Part shown: in pieces, positions 4,943 through 11,870 of the stretch
Position numbering within the stretch: the first letter of the stretch is position 1
Layout: every line of letters starts with the position of its first letter
Assembly (NCBI GenBank): GCA_002480735.1
Contig: DLCS01000275.1
Coordinates: 9,953 to 21,822, forward strand
Direction: 5' to 3'
Source of the DNA: Bacillaceae bacterium UBA7792
GTDB taxonomy: Bacteria > Bacillota > Bacilli > Bacillales > Cytobacillaceae
DNA length: 11,870 nucleotides
Notes under the pieces: model-generated
The model's database searches: none
What the model saw: the letters and a program-made list of their open reading frames with translations, nothing else
Told to the model about the DNA's origin: nothing
Position numbers and translations under genes: made by a program

Positions 4943-7219
4943 ATGAGTGAAGAACAATTGGAAAGAGAACAAGAGCAGAGACGCGTACAGAAACTTGCCG
5001 TAGAAATTCAAGATAGAATAGATACATTATCACAGCATGCAAGCAAAATCAGTTCGGATGCTCATGAAATTCGTAGAACCTTTTGGAACGATGTCACGGT
5101 GAATGTGGATGAGCCGGATGATTTTGAAGAAACTTTTTATAGCATTAAGCAGCAGGCCGATCTCTTATCCGAACGAGAAAGAAGTGAGAAGCAGCTTAAA
5201 AAGACAATTAAAACCCTGTCCAGATTAAAGGAATCCCCTTATTTCGGGCGGGTCGATTTCATTGAGGATGGAGAAAGCTCGAGTGAGTCCATCTATTTAG
5301 GTATTACCTCTTTTATGGATAAAGAAGAACAAAATTTTCTCATCTATGATTGGCGCGCACCGATTTCCAGTATTTATTATGACTATGCACCTGGCCCTGC
5401 TCAATACGAAACCCCATCTGGCTTAATAAAAGGGGAAATGACGCTAAAACGGCAATTTATTATTAAAGACGGTCGCATTGAAGGGATGTTCGATACAGGA
5501 GTAACGATTGGGGATCAATTGCTTCAGGAGGTCCTTGGAAATAATGCCAATGCACAAATGAAGACGATTGTGGCAACCATTCAAAAGGAACAAAATCAAA
5601 TCATTCGCAATGAAAAAAATAAATACTTAATCGTCCAAGGAGTTGCGGGAAGTGGGAAGACCTCTGCGGCACTTCAGCGGGTCGCCTACCTTTTGTATCG
5701 TCATCGTAAAACACTTTCTGCACAAAATATCGTCCTTTTTTCCCCGAACCCCCTTTTTAATAGCTATGTGTCAACGGTGTTACCTGAGCTTGGCGAGGAA
5801 AATATGCAGCAAACAACCTTTATTGAATACCTTGGAAGCCGAATCGGGAGAGGACTATTACTTGAGGATTCCTTTAGTCAGCTGGAATACTTGCTGAATC
5901 ATGAGGACACCTCTGAATACAAGGCTCGGGAAGAAAGCATTCGTCTTAAATCGAGCTTAGCATTTAAGGAGAAGCTTGATGATTATATAAGAGCATTGGG
6001 GACAGAAGGATTGGAATTTAAGGATATTTCGTTAAAAAGTGAGGTGCTCCTATCGAATGAGCAGATGAAAGAACAGTTTTATTCGTATGAAAAAGGAATT
6101 TCATTATGGCATCGGATGGAATTATTGAAGGATTGGGCTGTAAAGGAATTGAGGCGGCGAAAGAGACTAGAGCGTCGAAAGGACTGGGTCAAGGAAGAAG
6201 CGCAATTTTTAGATAAGGAAGATTTTCTGGAAGCCTTTAAAACGCTGCAGAATAAAGGGAAGTATAATGAGGATTCCTTTAATGATTTTGAGTTGGAAGA
6301 GAAGCTGCTCTCGGAGATCGTGGTGAGCCGCTATTTTAAGCCGATTATGACTAAGGTTAAACGGCTTGGTTTTGTAGACTATCGCAGGATTTATGAGAAT
6401 TTCCTTAGGAAGATGTCTGATATCTATTCCCTTCAAAAAATCGGGCAGGGTGAAATTCCCTATGAGGACGCCACTCCATTTGTCTATTTAAAGGATAAGA
6501 TTGAGGGGACGGTTTCTTTTTCTTCGATCCGCCATATATTTGTGGATGAAGCTCAGGACTATACACCTTTTCAGTTTGCTTATTTTCAAGAGCTATTTCC
6601 TAACAGCAAAATGACCCTCCTTGGTGATATTAATCAAGGAATCTTTTCCCATTCTAATGGAGTGGAATCCTTCTTACCGCAAGCTATGGAGGGGGAAGAA
6701 GAGAGAATTATTTTAACAAAAAGCTATCGCTCAACTAGACCTATCGTTGAGTTCACGAAAAGAATCCTGAAGGATGGAAGCCATATTGAACCCTTTAACC
6801 GAGACGGCTCTAAACCGACGTACACCACCTGTGCGAATGAAGATGAGCTTGATGCGAAGGTACTCGAGTTATTAAAGGCGCAAACCTCTCACAAAACCGT
6901 TGCCATCATTTGTAGGACTGCGATGGAAAGTGCTGCAGTATATGCAAAACTAAAGGATCATGTGGAATTACGTTTAATTGAAAAGGGGACGATTACCTTT
7001 GAAAGAGGACTGCTCGTCATTCCAAGCTATTTGGCAAAGGGAATTGAGTTTGATTCCGTTATTCTCTATGATGTATCTGGATATAGCCGAGAAAGTGAAA
7101 GAAGACTTCTTTATACAGCATGTACAAGAGCAATGCATGAGCTGCATCTTTTTTCAACGGGAGCTGAAAGCCCACTCTTAAAAGAGGCTATGGAATATGT
7201 AGAAAAATCGCAGGGGTAA
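4943..7219 (+). CDS. helD: RNA polymerase recycling motor ATPase HelD (UvrD/SF1-like)
   Basis: 758-residue superfamily-1 ATPase that binds RNA polymerase, inserts its arms into the secondary and main channels and frees stalled complexes, using ATP. Seen (numbered from this ATG): an N-terminal charged coiled-coil (about 1-80) forming the secondary-channel arm, the HelD-typical YDWRAP at 135-140, Walker A GVAGSGKT at 233-240, a large insertion with charged helices (about 300-480), Walker B DEAQD at 535-539, motif IV SYRS at 594-597, motif V KGIEFD at 699-704 and motif VI YTACTRA at 724-730. The missing UvrD-type accessory domains and the long N-terminal arm distinguish it from UvrD, PcrA and Rep. 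Length is close to B. subtilis HelD (about 774). Start: ATG 4943 has GGAG nine nt upstream; GTG at 4928 is in frame but lacks a ribosome site. It is a single-gene unit with terminators on both sides. Confidence 0.93.
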   Translation: MSEEQLEREQEQRRVQKLAVEIQDRIDTLSQHASKISSDAHEIRRTFWNDVTVNVDEPDDFEETFYSIKQQADLLSERERSEKQLKKTIKTLSRLKESPYFGRVDFIEDGESSSESIYLGITSFMDKEEQNFLIYDWRAPISSIYYDYAPGPAQYETPSGLIKGEMTLKRQFIIKDGRIEGMFDTGVTIGDQLLQEVLGNNANAQMKTIVATIQKEQNQIIRNEKNKYLIVQGVAGSGKTSAALQRVAYLLYRHRKTLSAQNIVLFSPNPLFNSYVSTVLPELGEENMQQTTFIEYLGSRIGRGLLLEDSFSQLEYLLNHEDTSEYKAREESIRLKSSLAFKEKLDDYIRALGTEGLEFKDISLKSEVLLSNEQMKEQFYSYEKGISLWHRMELLKDWAVKELRRRKRLERRKDWVKEEAQFLDKEDFLEAFKTLQNKGKYNEDSFNDFELEEKLLSEIVVSRYFKPIMTKVKRLGFVDYRRIYENFLRKMSDIYSLQKIGQGEIPYEDATPFVYLKDKIEGTVSFSSIRHIFVDEAQDYTPFQFAYFQELFPNSKMTLLGDINQGIFSHSNGVESFLPQAMEGEEERIILTKSYRSTRPIVEFTKRILKDGSHIEPFNRDGSKPTYTTCANEDELDAKVLELLKAQTSHKTVAIICRTAMESAAVYAKLKDHVELRLIEKGTITFERGLLVIPSYLAKGIEFDSVILYDVSGYSRESERRLLYTACTRAMHELHLFSTGAESPLLKEAMEYVEKSQG

Positions 7220-7234
7220 ATCCCTGCGATTTTT
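7203..7234. terminator. Bidirectional intrinsic terminator between helD and ldcB
   Basis: Perfect 13-bp inverted repeat AAAAATCGCAGGG / CCCTGCGATTTTT with a 6-nt loop containing the helD TAA stop (7217-7219). The A5/T5 flanks make it work equally on both strands, ending helD on plus and the carboxypeptidase gene on minus. Confidence 0.88.
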
Positions 7235-7286
7235 GATCACCAATTGAAGTTCGCAAATGGGTCCGATGTTGGCTATTCGCATAGAC

Positions 7287-8126
7287 CTAATAGACGGTCA
7301 CGATCACACCATCGATATTGTTGCCTGAGATTTCATATTGCCTATTTGCAGGGACCTCGATGGTAGTCGTTTTTGAAATCGGATAATAGGAAATGGTATA
7401 CTCATTTCCATTAATAGAAGCCGTTAATTGCTGCTGCTCTTTTACATATTGCAAGTATTCCTCCAAAACAAAGTTCTTTTCCTGCATAATTGCGCTATGT
7501 GGAAGTCCAACATATCGGATATGCCAAGGTTCGTATTCAATTCCAGTAATCTCCGTTTTATCCTCCGGATATCTCAGAACAAATCCATACTGCCATGCAT
7601 GATCTTTAATCCATTTCCCCTCAGGTGCCACATTCATTTTCATTTTCGATGAACCAACATCAAGGGACAAGCCCAAATTATGTTCACTATGGCCGGGAGG
7701 AAGGGCATAGACAGCTCCCATTTCTTGAAAAAGCTGGGTTTGTTCCTCTAAATTCCGATACCCGCTACTGATGATAAAGTTCTCTACTCCATCCTTTTTT
7801 GCCGCTCGAACCATTTCCGTGAATTTCTGTGTGATTTCTTCAGACAGCCGGACATTTTTATCCAACAAACCGAAGTATTGTCCTACGTTTCCTTCAAACA
7901 AATTGATGACATCTGTTTGCACGCTTACAGGGTGAACCGGGTAATCATGGTTTACTAATAATAGATTTCCGTTATGGATTCCATCGGTTGTTATTTCTAC
8001 TGGTTGAGTAGCCCGATTTGCAGCTTCTATTCCTTTTGTTATCTCGATTTGACTTTCAGGATTATGTACAAAAAAAATAAGCCCGAGCATTATTGGTAAA
8101 ATTCCTACTATTCCCCATTTTTTCAT
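7287..8126 (-). CDS. ldcB: VanY/LdcB-type peptidoglycan carboxypeptidase (peptidase M15B)
   Basis: 279-residue membrane-anchored or secreted zinc carboxypeptidase that removes the terminal D-alanine from stem peptides; LdcB relatives act on tetrapeptides (L,D-cleavage), VanY relatives on pentapeptides (D,D). Seen: a hydrophobic N-terminal segment after MKK (residues 4-20) with no lipobox cysteine, so an uncleaved anchor or signal peptide; substrate-binding SGYRNLEEQ at 121-129; zinc ligands H149 and D156 in GHSEHNLGLSLDVG; and catalytic E199 with third ligand H202 in EPWHIRYVG. After the catalytic domain there is a tail (about 232-279, ASINGNEYTISYYP to the end) with beta-strand character, found in several Bacillus homologs as I recall. 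Start has AGGAGG at plus-strand 8138-8143, spacing 11 nt, slightly long. It is divergent from a wall amidase. L,D versus D,D activity cannot be decided from sequence alone. Confidence 0.88.
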   Translation of the reverse strand: MKKWGIVGILPIMLGLIFFVHNPESQIEITKGIEAANRATQPVEITTDGIHNGNLLLVNHDYPVHPVSVQTDVINLFEGNVGQYFGLLDKNVRLSEEITQKFTEMVRAAKKDGVENFIISSGYRNLEEQTQLFQEMGAVYALPPGHSEHNLGLSLDVGSSKMKMNVAPEGKWIKDHAWQYGFVLRYPEDKTEITGIEYEPWHIRYVGLPHSAIMQEKNFVLEEYLQYVKEQQQLTASINGNEYTISYYPISKTTTIEVPANRQYEISGNNIDGVIVTVY

Positions 8127-8300
8127 ATTGCTTTCATCCTCCTATCAATAAGTAAGACGAAAAAAAGTTAGGAATAATTCAAAAAAGGGAAAGTTTTTTT
8201 CAATTAGAAAGGAAAGGCCATCATCATTTGGTGTAAGGAATATTTTTAAGCCGAATTTAAAAGATATAAAGGAGAGTTAAGTAGAAGGAGGTTCGATAAG
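8127..8300. promoter_or_regulatory. Divergent control region of ldcB and the amidase gene
   Basis: 174 bp, A/T rich. On the minus strand a TTGAAA (plus 8194-8199) lies 18 nt before AATTAT (plus 8170-8175), a weak sigma-A candidate for ldcB. On the plus strand TATAAA occurs at about 8265-8270 without a good -35. The amidase ribosome site is AAGGAGG at 8285-8291. No clear operator or extracytoplasmic-sigma site was found. Confidence 0.35.
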
Positions 8301-9047
8301 ATGAAGCAAAAGATTGAGTTAATAATGAGCATGATTTTGATGTTGTTTTTGCCGATTTCTTCGGGGTATGCTATGGAGATTACTGAGGACGAACCATCAG
8401 TAGAAGCAGCGATTTCCGAGGGACAATATATCGTGATGACGAAGGAAGAATTTAAGAACTGGCTGTTCCGCCAGAACATCACGCGAAAAATCATGTTAAT
8501 CCAGCAGCATCACACTTGGGCTCCAGCCTACAAGCATTTTAAAGGCTCTAACCATCTAAACATGCTTAAGGGCATGGAGAATTTTCATGTGAAAGAAATG
8601 GGCTGGAAGAATATCGCGCAAAATTTAACGACCTTTCCAGATGGCAAGGTCGCAGTAAGTAGGCCGCTGAATATCGCTCCGGATGGAACAATTGGTCCTA
8701 GAGCAAATTCAGCGGGGATTGCTATTGAAAACGTTGGCAATTTTGATAAAGGCTATGATGTGATGACGAAGGAGCAAAGGGATACGATTGTATATATTAC
8801 GGCCTTGCTCTGCATTAAATTCGGACTGACACCATCTGTTGACACCATCACCTATCATCATTGGTGGGATCTAAAAACGAAGGAAAGAGTGCTGGACAAG
8901 GGACCGGATTATAATGTGAAGACTTGTCCAGGGACCAATTTTTTTGGCGGGAACTCAACAAAAAGTGCAAAGGAGAATTTTTATCCGCTTGTCGCACAAA
9001 AGATAGATGAGCTATTGGCGGAAATGAAAAAGGGTTCAAAGTCATGA
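8301..9047 (+). CDS. Secreted N-acetylmuramoyl-L-alanine amidase (Amidase_2/PGRP fold)
   Basis: 248-residue zinc amidase that cuts the bond between MurNAc and L-Ala of the stem peptide. An N-terminal signal peptide runs to about residue 24 (MKQKIELIMSMILMLFLPIS, then SGYA before ME), so the mature protein is exported. Zinc site: H71 (QQHHTW), H187 or H186 (YHHWWD) and C209 (KTCPG), with K207 at the place of the catalytic lysine of T7 lysozyme. The segment GRxNSAGIAIENVGNF-like (134-148) is the usual central strand, here PRANSAGIAIENVGNFD. There is no SH3b, LysM or other wall-binding domain, so it is a single-domain amidase. AAGGAGG at 8285-8291, 9-nt spacing. It is not flanked by holin or phage genes, so a host wall-remodelling or spore/germination role is more likely than prophage lysis. 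Start is clear. Confidence 0.9.
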   Translation: MKQKIELIMSMILMLFLPISSGYAMEITEDEPSVEAAISEGQYIVMTKEEFKNWLFRQNITRKIMLIQQHHTWAPAYKHFKGSNHLNMLKGMENFHVKEMGWKNIAQNLTTFPDGKVAVSRPLNIAPDGTIGPRANSAGIAIENVGNFDKGYDVMTKEQRDTIVYITALLCIKFGLTPSVDTITYHHWWDLKTKERVLDKGPDYNVKTCPGTNFFGGNSTKSAKENFYPLVAQKIDELLAEMKKGSKS

Positions 9048-9066
9048 AACATTTTGAACCCTTTTT
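9027..9066 (+). terminator. Intrinsic terminator of the amidase gene
   Basis: 14-bp perfect inverted repeat AAAAAGGGTTCAAA (9027-9040) / TTTGAACCCTTTTT (9053-9066), 12-nt loop, T5 at the end. The TGA stop (9045-9047) lies in the loop, so the left arm encodes the last residues (KKGSK). Confidence 0.85.
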
Positions 9067-9124
9067 GTTATGCCCATTCTTCTCTATTCAAATGTCTCCT
9101 AAAAAGAAAAAATTCCCAAAGGTA

Positions 9125-9152
9125 TTGAAATATTTCCTTGATAGTGTAAAAT
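9125..9152 (+). promoter_or_regulatory. Promoter of the large membrane protein gene
   Basis: TTGAAA (9125-9130), 16-nt spacer, TAAAAT (9147-9152). Downstream start would be near 9159, giving a roughly 44-nt leader with AGGGGAG at 9193-9199. The -10 lies inside the dyad listed next. Confidence 0.55.
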
Positions 9153-9158
9153 TACACT
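9143..9158. promoter_or_regulatory. Dyad operator candidate AGTGTAA-AA-TTACACT
   Basis: A perfect 7-bp inverted repeat with a 2-bp spacer, 16 bp in all, covering the -10 of the preceding promoter. Position and symmetry fit a dimeric repressor site. It does not match Fur, Zur, GlnR/TnrA (which have 7 nt between half-sites), LexA or PurR consensus forms. As RNA it would be a weak stem, so a DNA site is the better reading. The regulator is unknown. Confidence 0.5.
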
Positions 9159-9202
9159 AAATCAATACTAGCAAAAATTACATACGTAAGGCAGGGGAGT
9201 AT

Positions 9203-11870
9203 ATGGAGCCTCTATCTAGGGAAGAGAAGAAATTAATTGTCAAAAATGAATTATTTTTGTTAAAGGAAGGTCAGTACATAACACCAAAGACCTATCAAAA
9301 TCTCGTCAAAGCCCATCAACAATTTTATGAAGATGTGGAGGCTCGTGAAAAAAGGACGGAAATAGTAGAGGAGCCAGTTAAAACACTTATTCCGCAGGAG
9401 CACAGGCCTTTAGTGCCAAAACCGTTGAAGAATTTCAGACCTCAGCTGGCAAAATCAAAACTGCAGACTGAAGAAGTGCATCAACAAAAGACAGTCCAAC
9501 CGAAACTAAAGCCTGTAAAGAAATTATCGGATGAGCAAATTAGAGAACGTAATATTACCTGGCTCCTAAATTTAGGCGTGATTCTTCTTCTAATTGGTGG
9601 TTTATACGTGGCGACAAGCAATTGGGCAACAATGACAAGTATGACCAAAGCAGGTTCTATTGGTCTGATTTCCATGCTTTTTTATGGAATTTCCTTTGTC
9701 TCAAAGCGGATTCTTCACATCGACAAAACGGCTTTTGCCTTCATCGTTCTTGGAAGTCTATTCCTCCCAATTTTCTTATTATCGATCGGCTGGTTCGAAC
9801 TACTAGGACCGTATCTGTCCGTGTTTGGAGAAGGCCGCTACTTGTTCGGAATGATAAGTAGTTTTCTCGTACTACCAGTTTATGTCCTTTTGGCACAAAG
9901 ACTATCTTCAAGGCTGTTTGTCTGGTTTTCCTATCTCACCATGTCAATTGGAACGGGCTTTCTCTTTGCGGCTTTCCACATGGAAGAGGATGGATTTTTC
10001 CTCGGGATGATGCTATTCCAAGCATTGCTGATATTTGCATACCATCGAACGAAGGCTCTTGAAAAACTTCAGCTATTTACGAAGGAATTTGTCTATTTTG
10101 CTCAAGCGAATTTAATTCTAACGACTGTGCTGATGCTATTGCTGTATCATTCCCATGCATACCTTGGTTTTAATCTCATTCTTACAGCCACTATTTATTT
10201 ATCAATGGTGTATGTTACAGGAAGGAAGGAATTTCACTTCGTCTTTACGACGATGCTTGTTTTTGGTGTGTTTCAGCTAGTGGAGCACTCCTTCTTAGAA
10301 CATCTCGGTGCCGTCATCTATGCACTGATTGGATTCCTGTTTCTGTTAATCCCGAGCGCATTGGATGATCAATATCCGTGGAAAAAAATCTTTACCCTGA
10401 CAAGCGGGGTCGTGTCTGGGCTAGCTTTTCTATTTATCACCTTTGAAGCCATTTTGATCAAATGGGGCGATCCATCTCTGACATTATTGCTCGCATACAT
10501 GGTCATTGCAGGGAATTTTCTCTATTTAAGCAGTACAACAAAAAAGCTTCTGTTTCGTTATTTAACGGCTATCTTCATATCAGTGGCACTATTTGAAGGT
10601 TTGCTACTCGTAAATGAAATGGTGAGCATACGCCCATTTGTATTATTTGTTTTCTTCATCGGATGGACTATGTTTATGCTAGGAGTCTTCATAAAGGTGA
10701 AGCTATTGCTCGATATTAAGCAGCCAGCACGGGATATTGGCTGGGCGTATATGCTCATTTCGTTTTATGCAGCTATTGCGATGTATGCTTGGTGGGAGCT
10801 CGGTGTTATGTTGCTGCTTGTTTGTCTCTCTGCCTATATTAGCCTGACGAAGGAACCACGAACCGCATTCAAATCGGTATGCGAATGGCTTGTCCCACTT
10901 GCACTTGGCTTCGGCCTGGTTGCTTTTGGTGAGGAAGTAAGGCAGGCATCAGATTTTTACACTCATGAACTCGGCGCAGCCACCCATTTTATATGGGCGA
11001 GTGTAGTCCTTCTTGTGGGTCATATTATAACGAAAAACGATGCGTTAAAGATCAATCATTTTTACGCTTCTGAGGCCTTTTACACGTTGGCCCTAATAGG
11101 TGCTATCGTATTTCCGATCAATGAAGACTGGGTTCGACCGCTGATCTTTATCGGTGGAATTGCGATGTATTGGAGGCTCTTCACCTATACAAAAATTAAA
11201 GCTGTTTCCTATTTAGTTAGCGTACTGACCCTGCTATCCTATTTTGTAGTTTTGGATGCAATTGTGGATCTCGGGAAGCTTGGATTTATTTTAGCGGCAG
11301 TCCTGCTCTTTGCAGTGGCAATGCTTGTAAAAAACAGGCAGTTAGCGAGGGCCTTTGCTACCACGGGTCATATTTATTTACCATTTGCTTATCTTTTGAC
11401 TCTTTTCTTATATGGGAATGATGCGGTTTGGAGCTTTCTCATCGGACTCATCATTTATGCTGTTAGTACGAGAAGGGTGGAGCAGGAGTGGAAGAAAAAA
11501 CTGTTCTTATACAGTGCCTTTACCTCACTTTTTGCCGTCTTAGCAACGACAATCGCAAATGTTGAAACGATGGACGGTGAGTTCGCCTATCTGTTAACAA
11601 GTATTGTGATAACAGGATTTTGGTTTTACTCCGATCCCATCTATAAAAAAAGAACACACTATTATCTCGTGCCATTTTCCTTGCTTGGAAGTTTAACTTT
11701 TATCTCGATGTATCCGTTTGAAATGATGCCATATATTGTTAGCATTTTATACTCCATGGGCGTGATGGTCATTCTTCATCTTGCAAAATGGGAAATCGTA
11801 ACGGTGATTCCGACCCTGTTTATCTACGGGGCTACTTTACTATATTTAATATACCATCCATTTGCGGCAA
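9203..11870 (+). CDS. Large polytopic membrane protein of unknown function, 3' end outside the window
   Basis: At least 889 residues, no stop before the window edge. A cytosolic N-terminus of about 115 residues comes first: a short charged segment (MEPLSREEKKLIVKNELFLL, then EGQYITPKTYQNLVKAH) and a basic proline-rich stretch (about 65-115, several PK and PxK repeats). Then many hydrophobic segments, about two dozen by eye, separated by short polar loops. The first membrane segment, LNLGVILLLIGGLYVATSNW (from about 123), resembles the start of DUF2157-type membrane regions (GxxLxxxGxxxxxATNW). Fold and role are not recognised: there is no ATPase, kinase or protease motif in the visible part. 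Start: ATG 9203 with AGGGGAG at 9193-9199 (3-nt spacing, tight) and no other in-frame start nearby. A sigma-A-like promoter and dyad lie upstream. Such long membrane proteins occur as uncharacterised genes in many Bacillaceae. A transporter or envelope role is a guess. Confidence 0.85.
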   Translation, partial: MEPLSREEKKLIVKNELFLLKEGQYITPKTYQNLVKAHQQFYEDVEAREKRTEIVEEPVKTLIPQEHRPLVPKPLKNFRPQLAKSKLQTEEVHQQKTVQPKLKPVKKLSDEQIRERNITWLLNLGVILLLIGGLYVATSNWATMTSMTKAGSIGLISMLFYGISFVSKRILHIDKTAFAFIVLGSLFLPIFLLSIGWFELLGPYLSVFGEGRYLFGMISSFLVLPVYVLLAQRLSSRLFVWFSYLTMSIGTGFLFAAFHMEEDGFFLGMMLFQALLIFAYHRTKALEKLQLFTKEFVYFAQANLILTTVLMLLLYHSHAYLGFNLILTATIYLSMVYVTGRKEFHFVFTTMLVFGVFQLVEHSFLEHLGAVIYALIGFLFLLIPSALDDQYPWKKIFTLTSGVVSGLAFLFITFEAILIKWGDPSLTLLLAYMVIAGNFLYLSSTTKKLLFRYLTAIFISVALFEGLLLVNEMVSIRPFVLFVFFIGWTMFMLGVFIKVKLLLDIKQPARDIGWAYMLISFYAAIAMYAWWELGVMLLLVCLSAYISLTKEPRTAFKSVCEWLVPLALGFGLVAFGEEVRQASDFYTHELGAATHFIWASVVLLVGHIITKNDALKINHFYASEAFYTLALIGAIVFPINEDWVRPLIFIGGIAMYWRLFTYTKIKAVSYLVSVLTLLSYFVVLDAIVDLGKLGFILAAVLLFAVAMLVKNRQLARAFATTGHIYLPFAYLLTLFLYGNDAVWSFLIGLIIYAVSTRRVEQEWKKKLFLYSAFTSLFAVLATTIANVETMDGEFAYLLTSIVITGFWFYSDPIYKKRTHYYLVPFSLLGSLTFISMYPFEMMPYIVSILYSMGVMVILHLAKWEIVTVIPTLFIYGATLLYLIYHPFAA

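Noticed and set aside
7252..7282. TTCGCA direct repeats between helD and ldcB
   Set aside because: Only two six-base copies in a short spacer; this can be chance and has no clear role.
8143..8180. Extracytoplasmic-sigma (SigM/SigX/SigW-like) promoter for ldcB
   Set aside because: A CGTC lies 16 nt after TGAATT on the minus strand, but the essential AAC of the -35 is missing, so the match is not enough despite the attractive link to wall stress.
1..11870. Defence system, prophage or other mobile island
   Set aside because: No integrase, transposase, toxin-antitoxin pair, restriction gene, CRISPR repeat or tRNA-attachment site was seen; gene content and base composition look like core chromosome. 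The amidase lacks phage neighbours and HelD is the RNA-polymerase factor, not a defence helicase.

Overview
The window reads as an ordinary chromosomal stretch of a low-GC Bacillota, almost certainly a member of the Bacillaceae. Pointers are purine-rich Shine-Dalgarno sites (AAGGAGG, GAGGAGGGG), sigma-A-like promoters, one TTG start, intrinsic terminators, and proteins that closely resemble Bacillus families (KtrC/KtrA, Dat, YhfE, HelD, LdcB/YodJ). Species cannot be set from the sequence alone. Ten protein genes are supported: seven complete on the plus strand, two complete on the minus strand, and one large plus-strand gene that runs off the right edge. I see no tRNA, rRNA, CRISPR array, transposase, prophage or integrase.

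Layout: 71-727 is a cytosolic RCK subunit of a Ktr potassium channel. 887-2675 is a two-gene operon of a D-amino-acid transaminase and an M19 dipeptidase, closed by a hairpin that also faces the end of the minus-strand M42 aminopeptidase yhfE (2730-3779). yhfE shares a 101-bp divergent control region with a 77-residue unrecognised protein (3881-4114). An SRPBCC/CoxG-like protein follows (4239-4685, TTG start), then a 257-bp gap with a perfect KpnI-type palindrome and a multi-part terminator, then helD (4943-7219). A symmetric hairpin separates helD from the convergent ldcB/vanY-type carboxypeptidase (7287-8126). Divergent from that is a secreted zinc amidase (8301-9047). Last is a giant multi-pass membrane protein (9203 to past 11870), preceded by a candidate promoter with an overlapping dyad operator.

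How the genes fit together: four of the ten act on peptidoglycan or D-amino acids. The amidase can cut stem peptides from glycan, the LdcB-type enzyme trims a terminal D-Ala from stem peptides, the M19 enzyme can split dipeptides with a C-terminal D-residue, and Dat interconverts D-Ala and D-Glu. Only dat and the dipeptidase look co-transcribed, so a wider wall-recycling theme is inference. HelD (RNA polymerase recycling) and KtrC (potassium homeostasis) are housekeeping.

I did not find a convincing undescribed system. The items most worth checking are the stop codons lying in the loops of terminator hairpins at three genes, the dyad on the membrane-protein promoter, the palindrome abutting a stop codon, and the uncharacterised large membrane protein.
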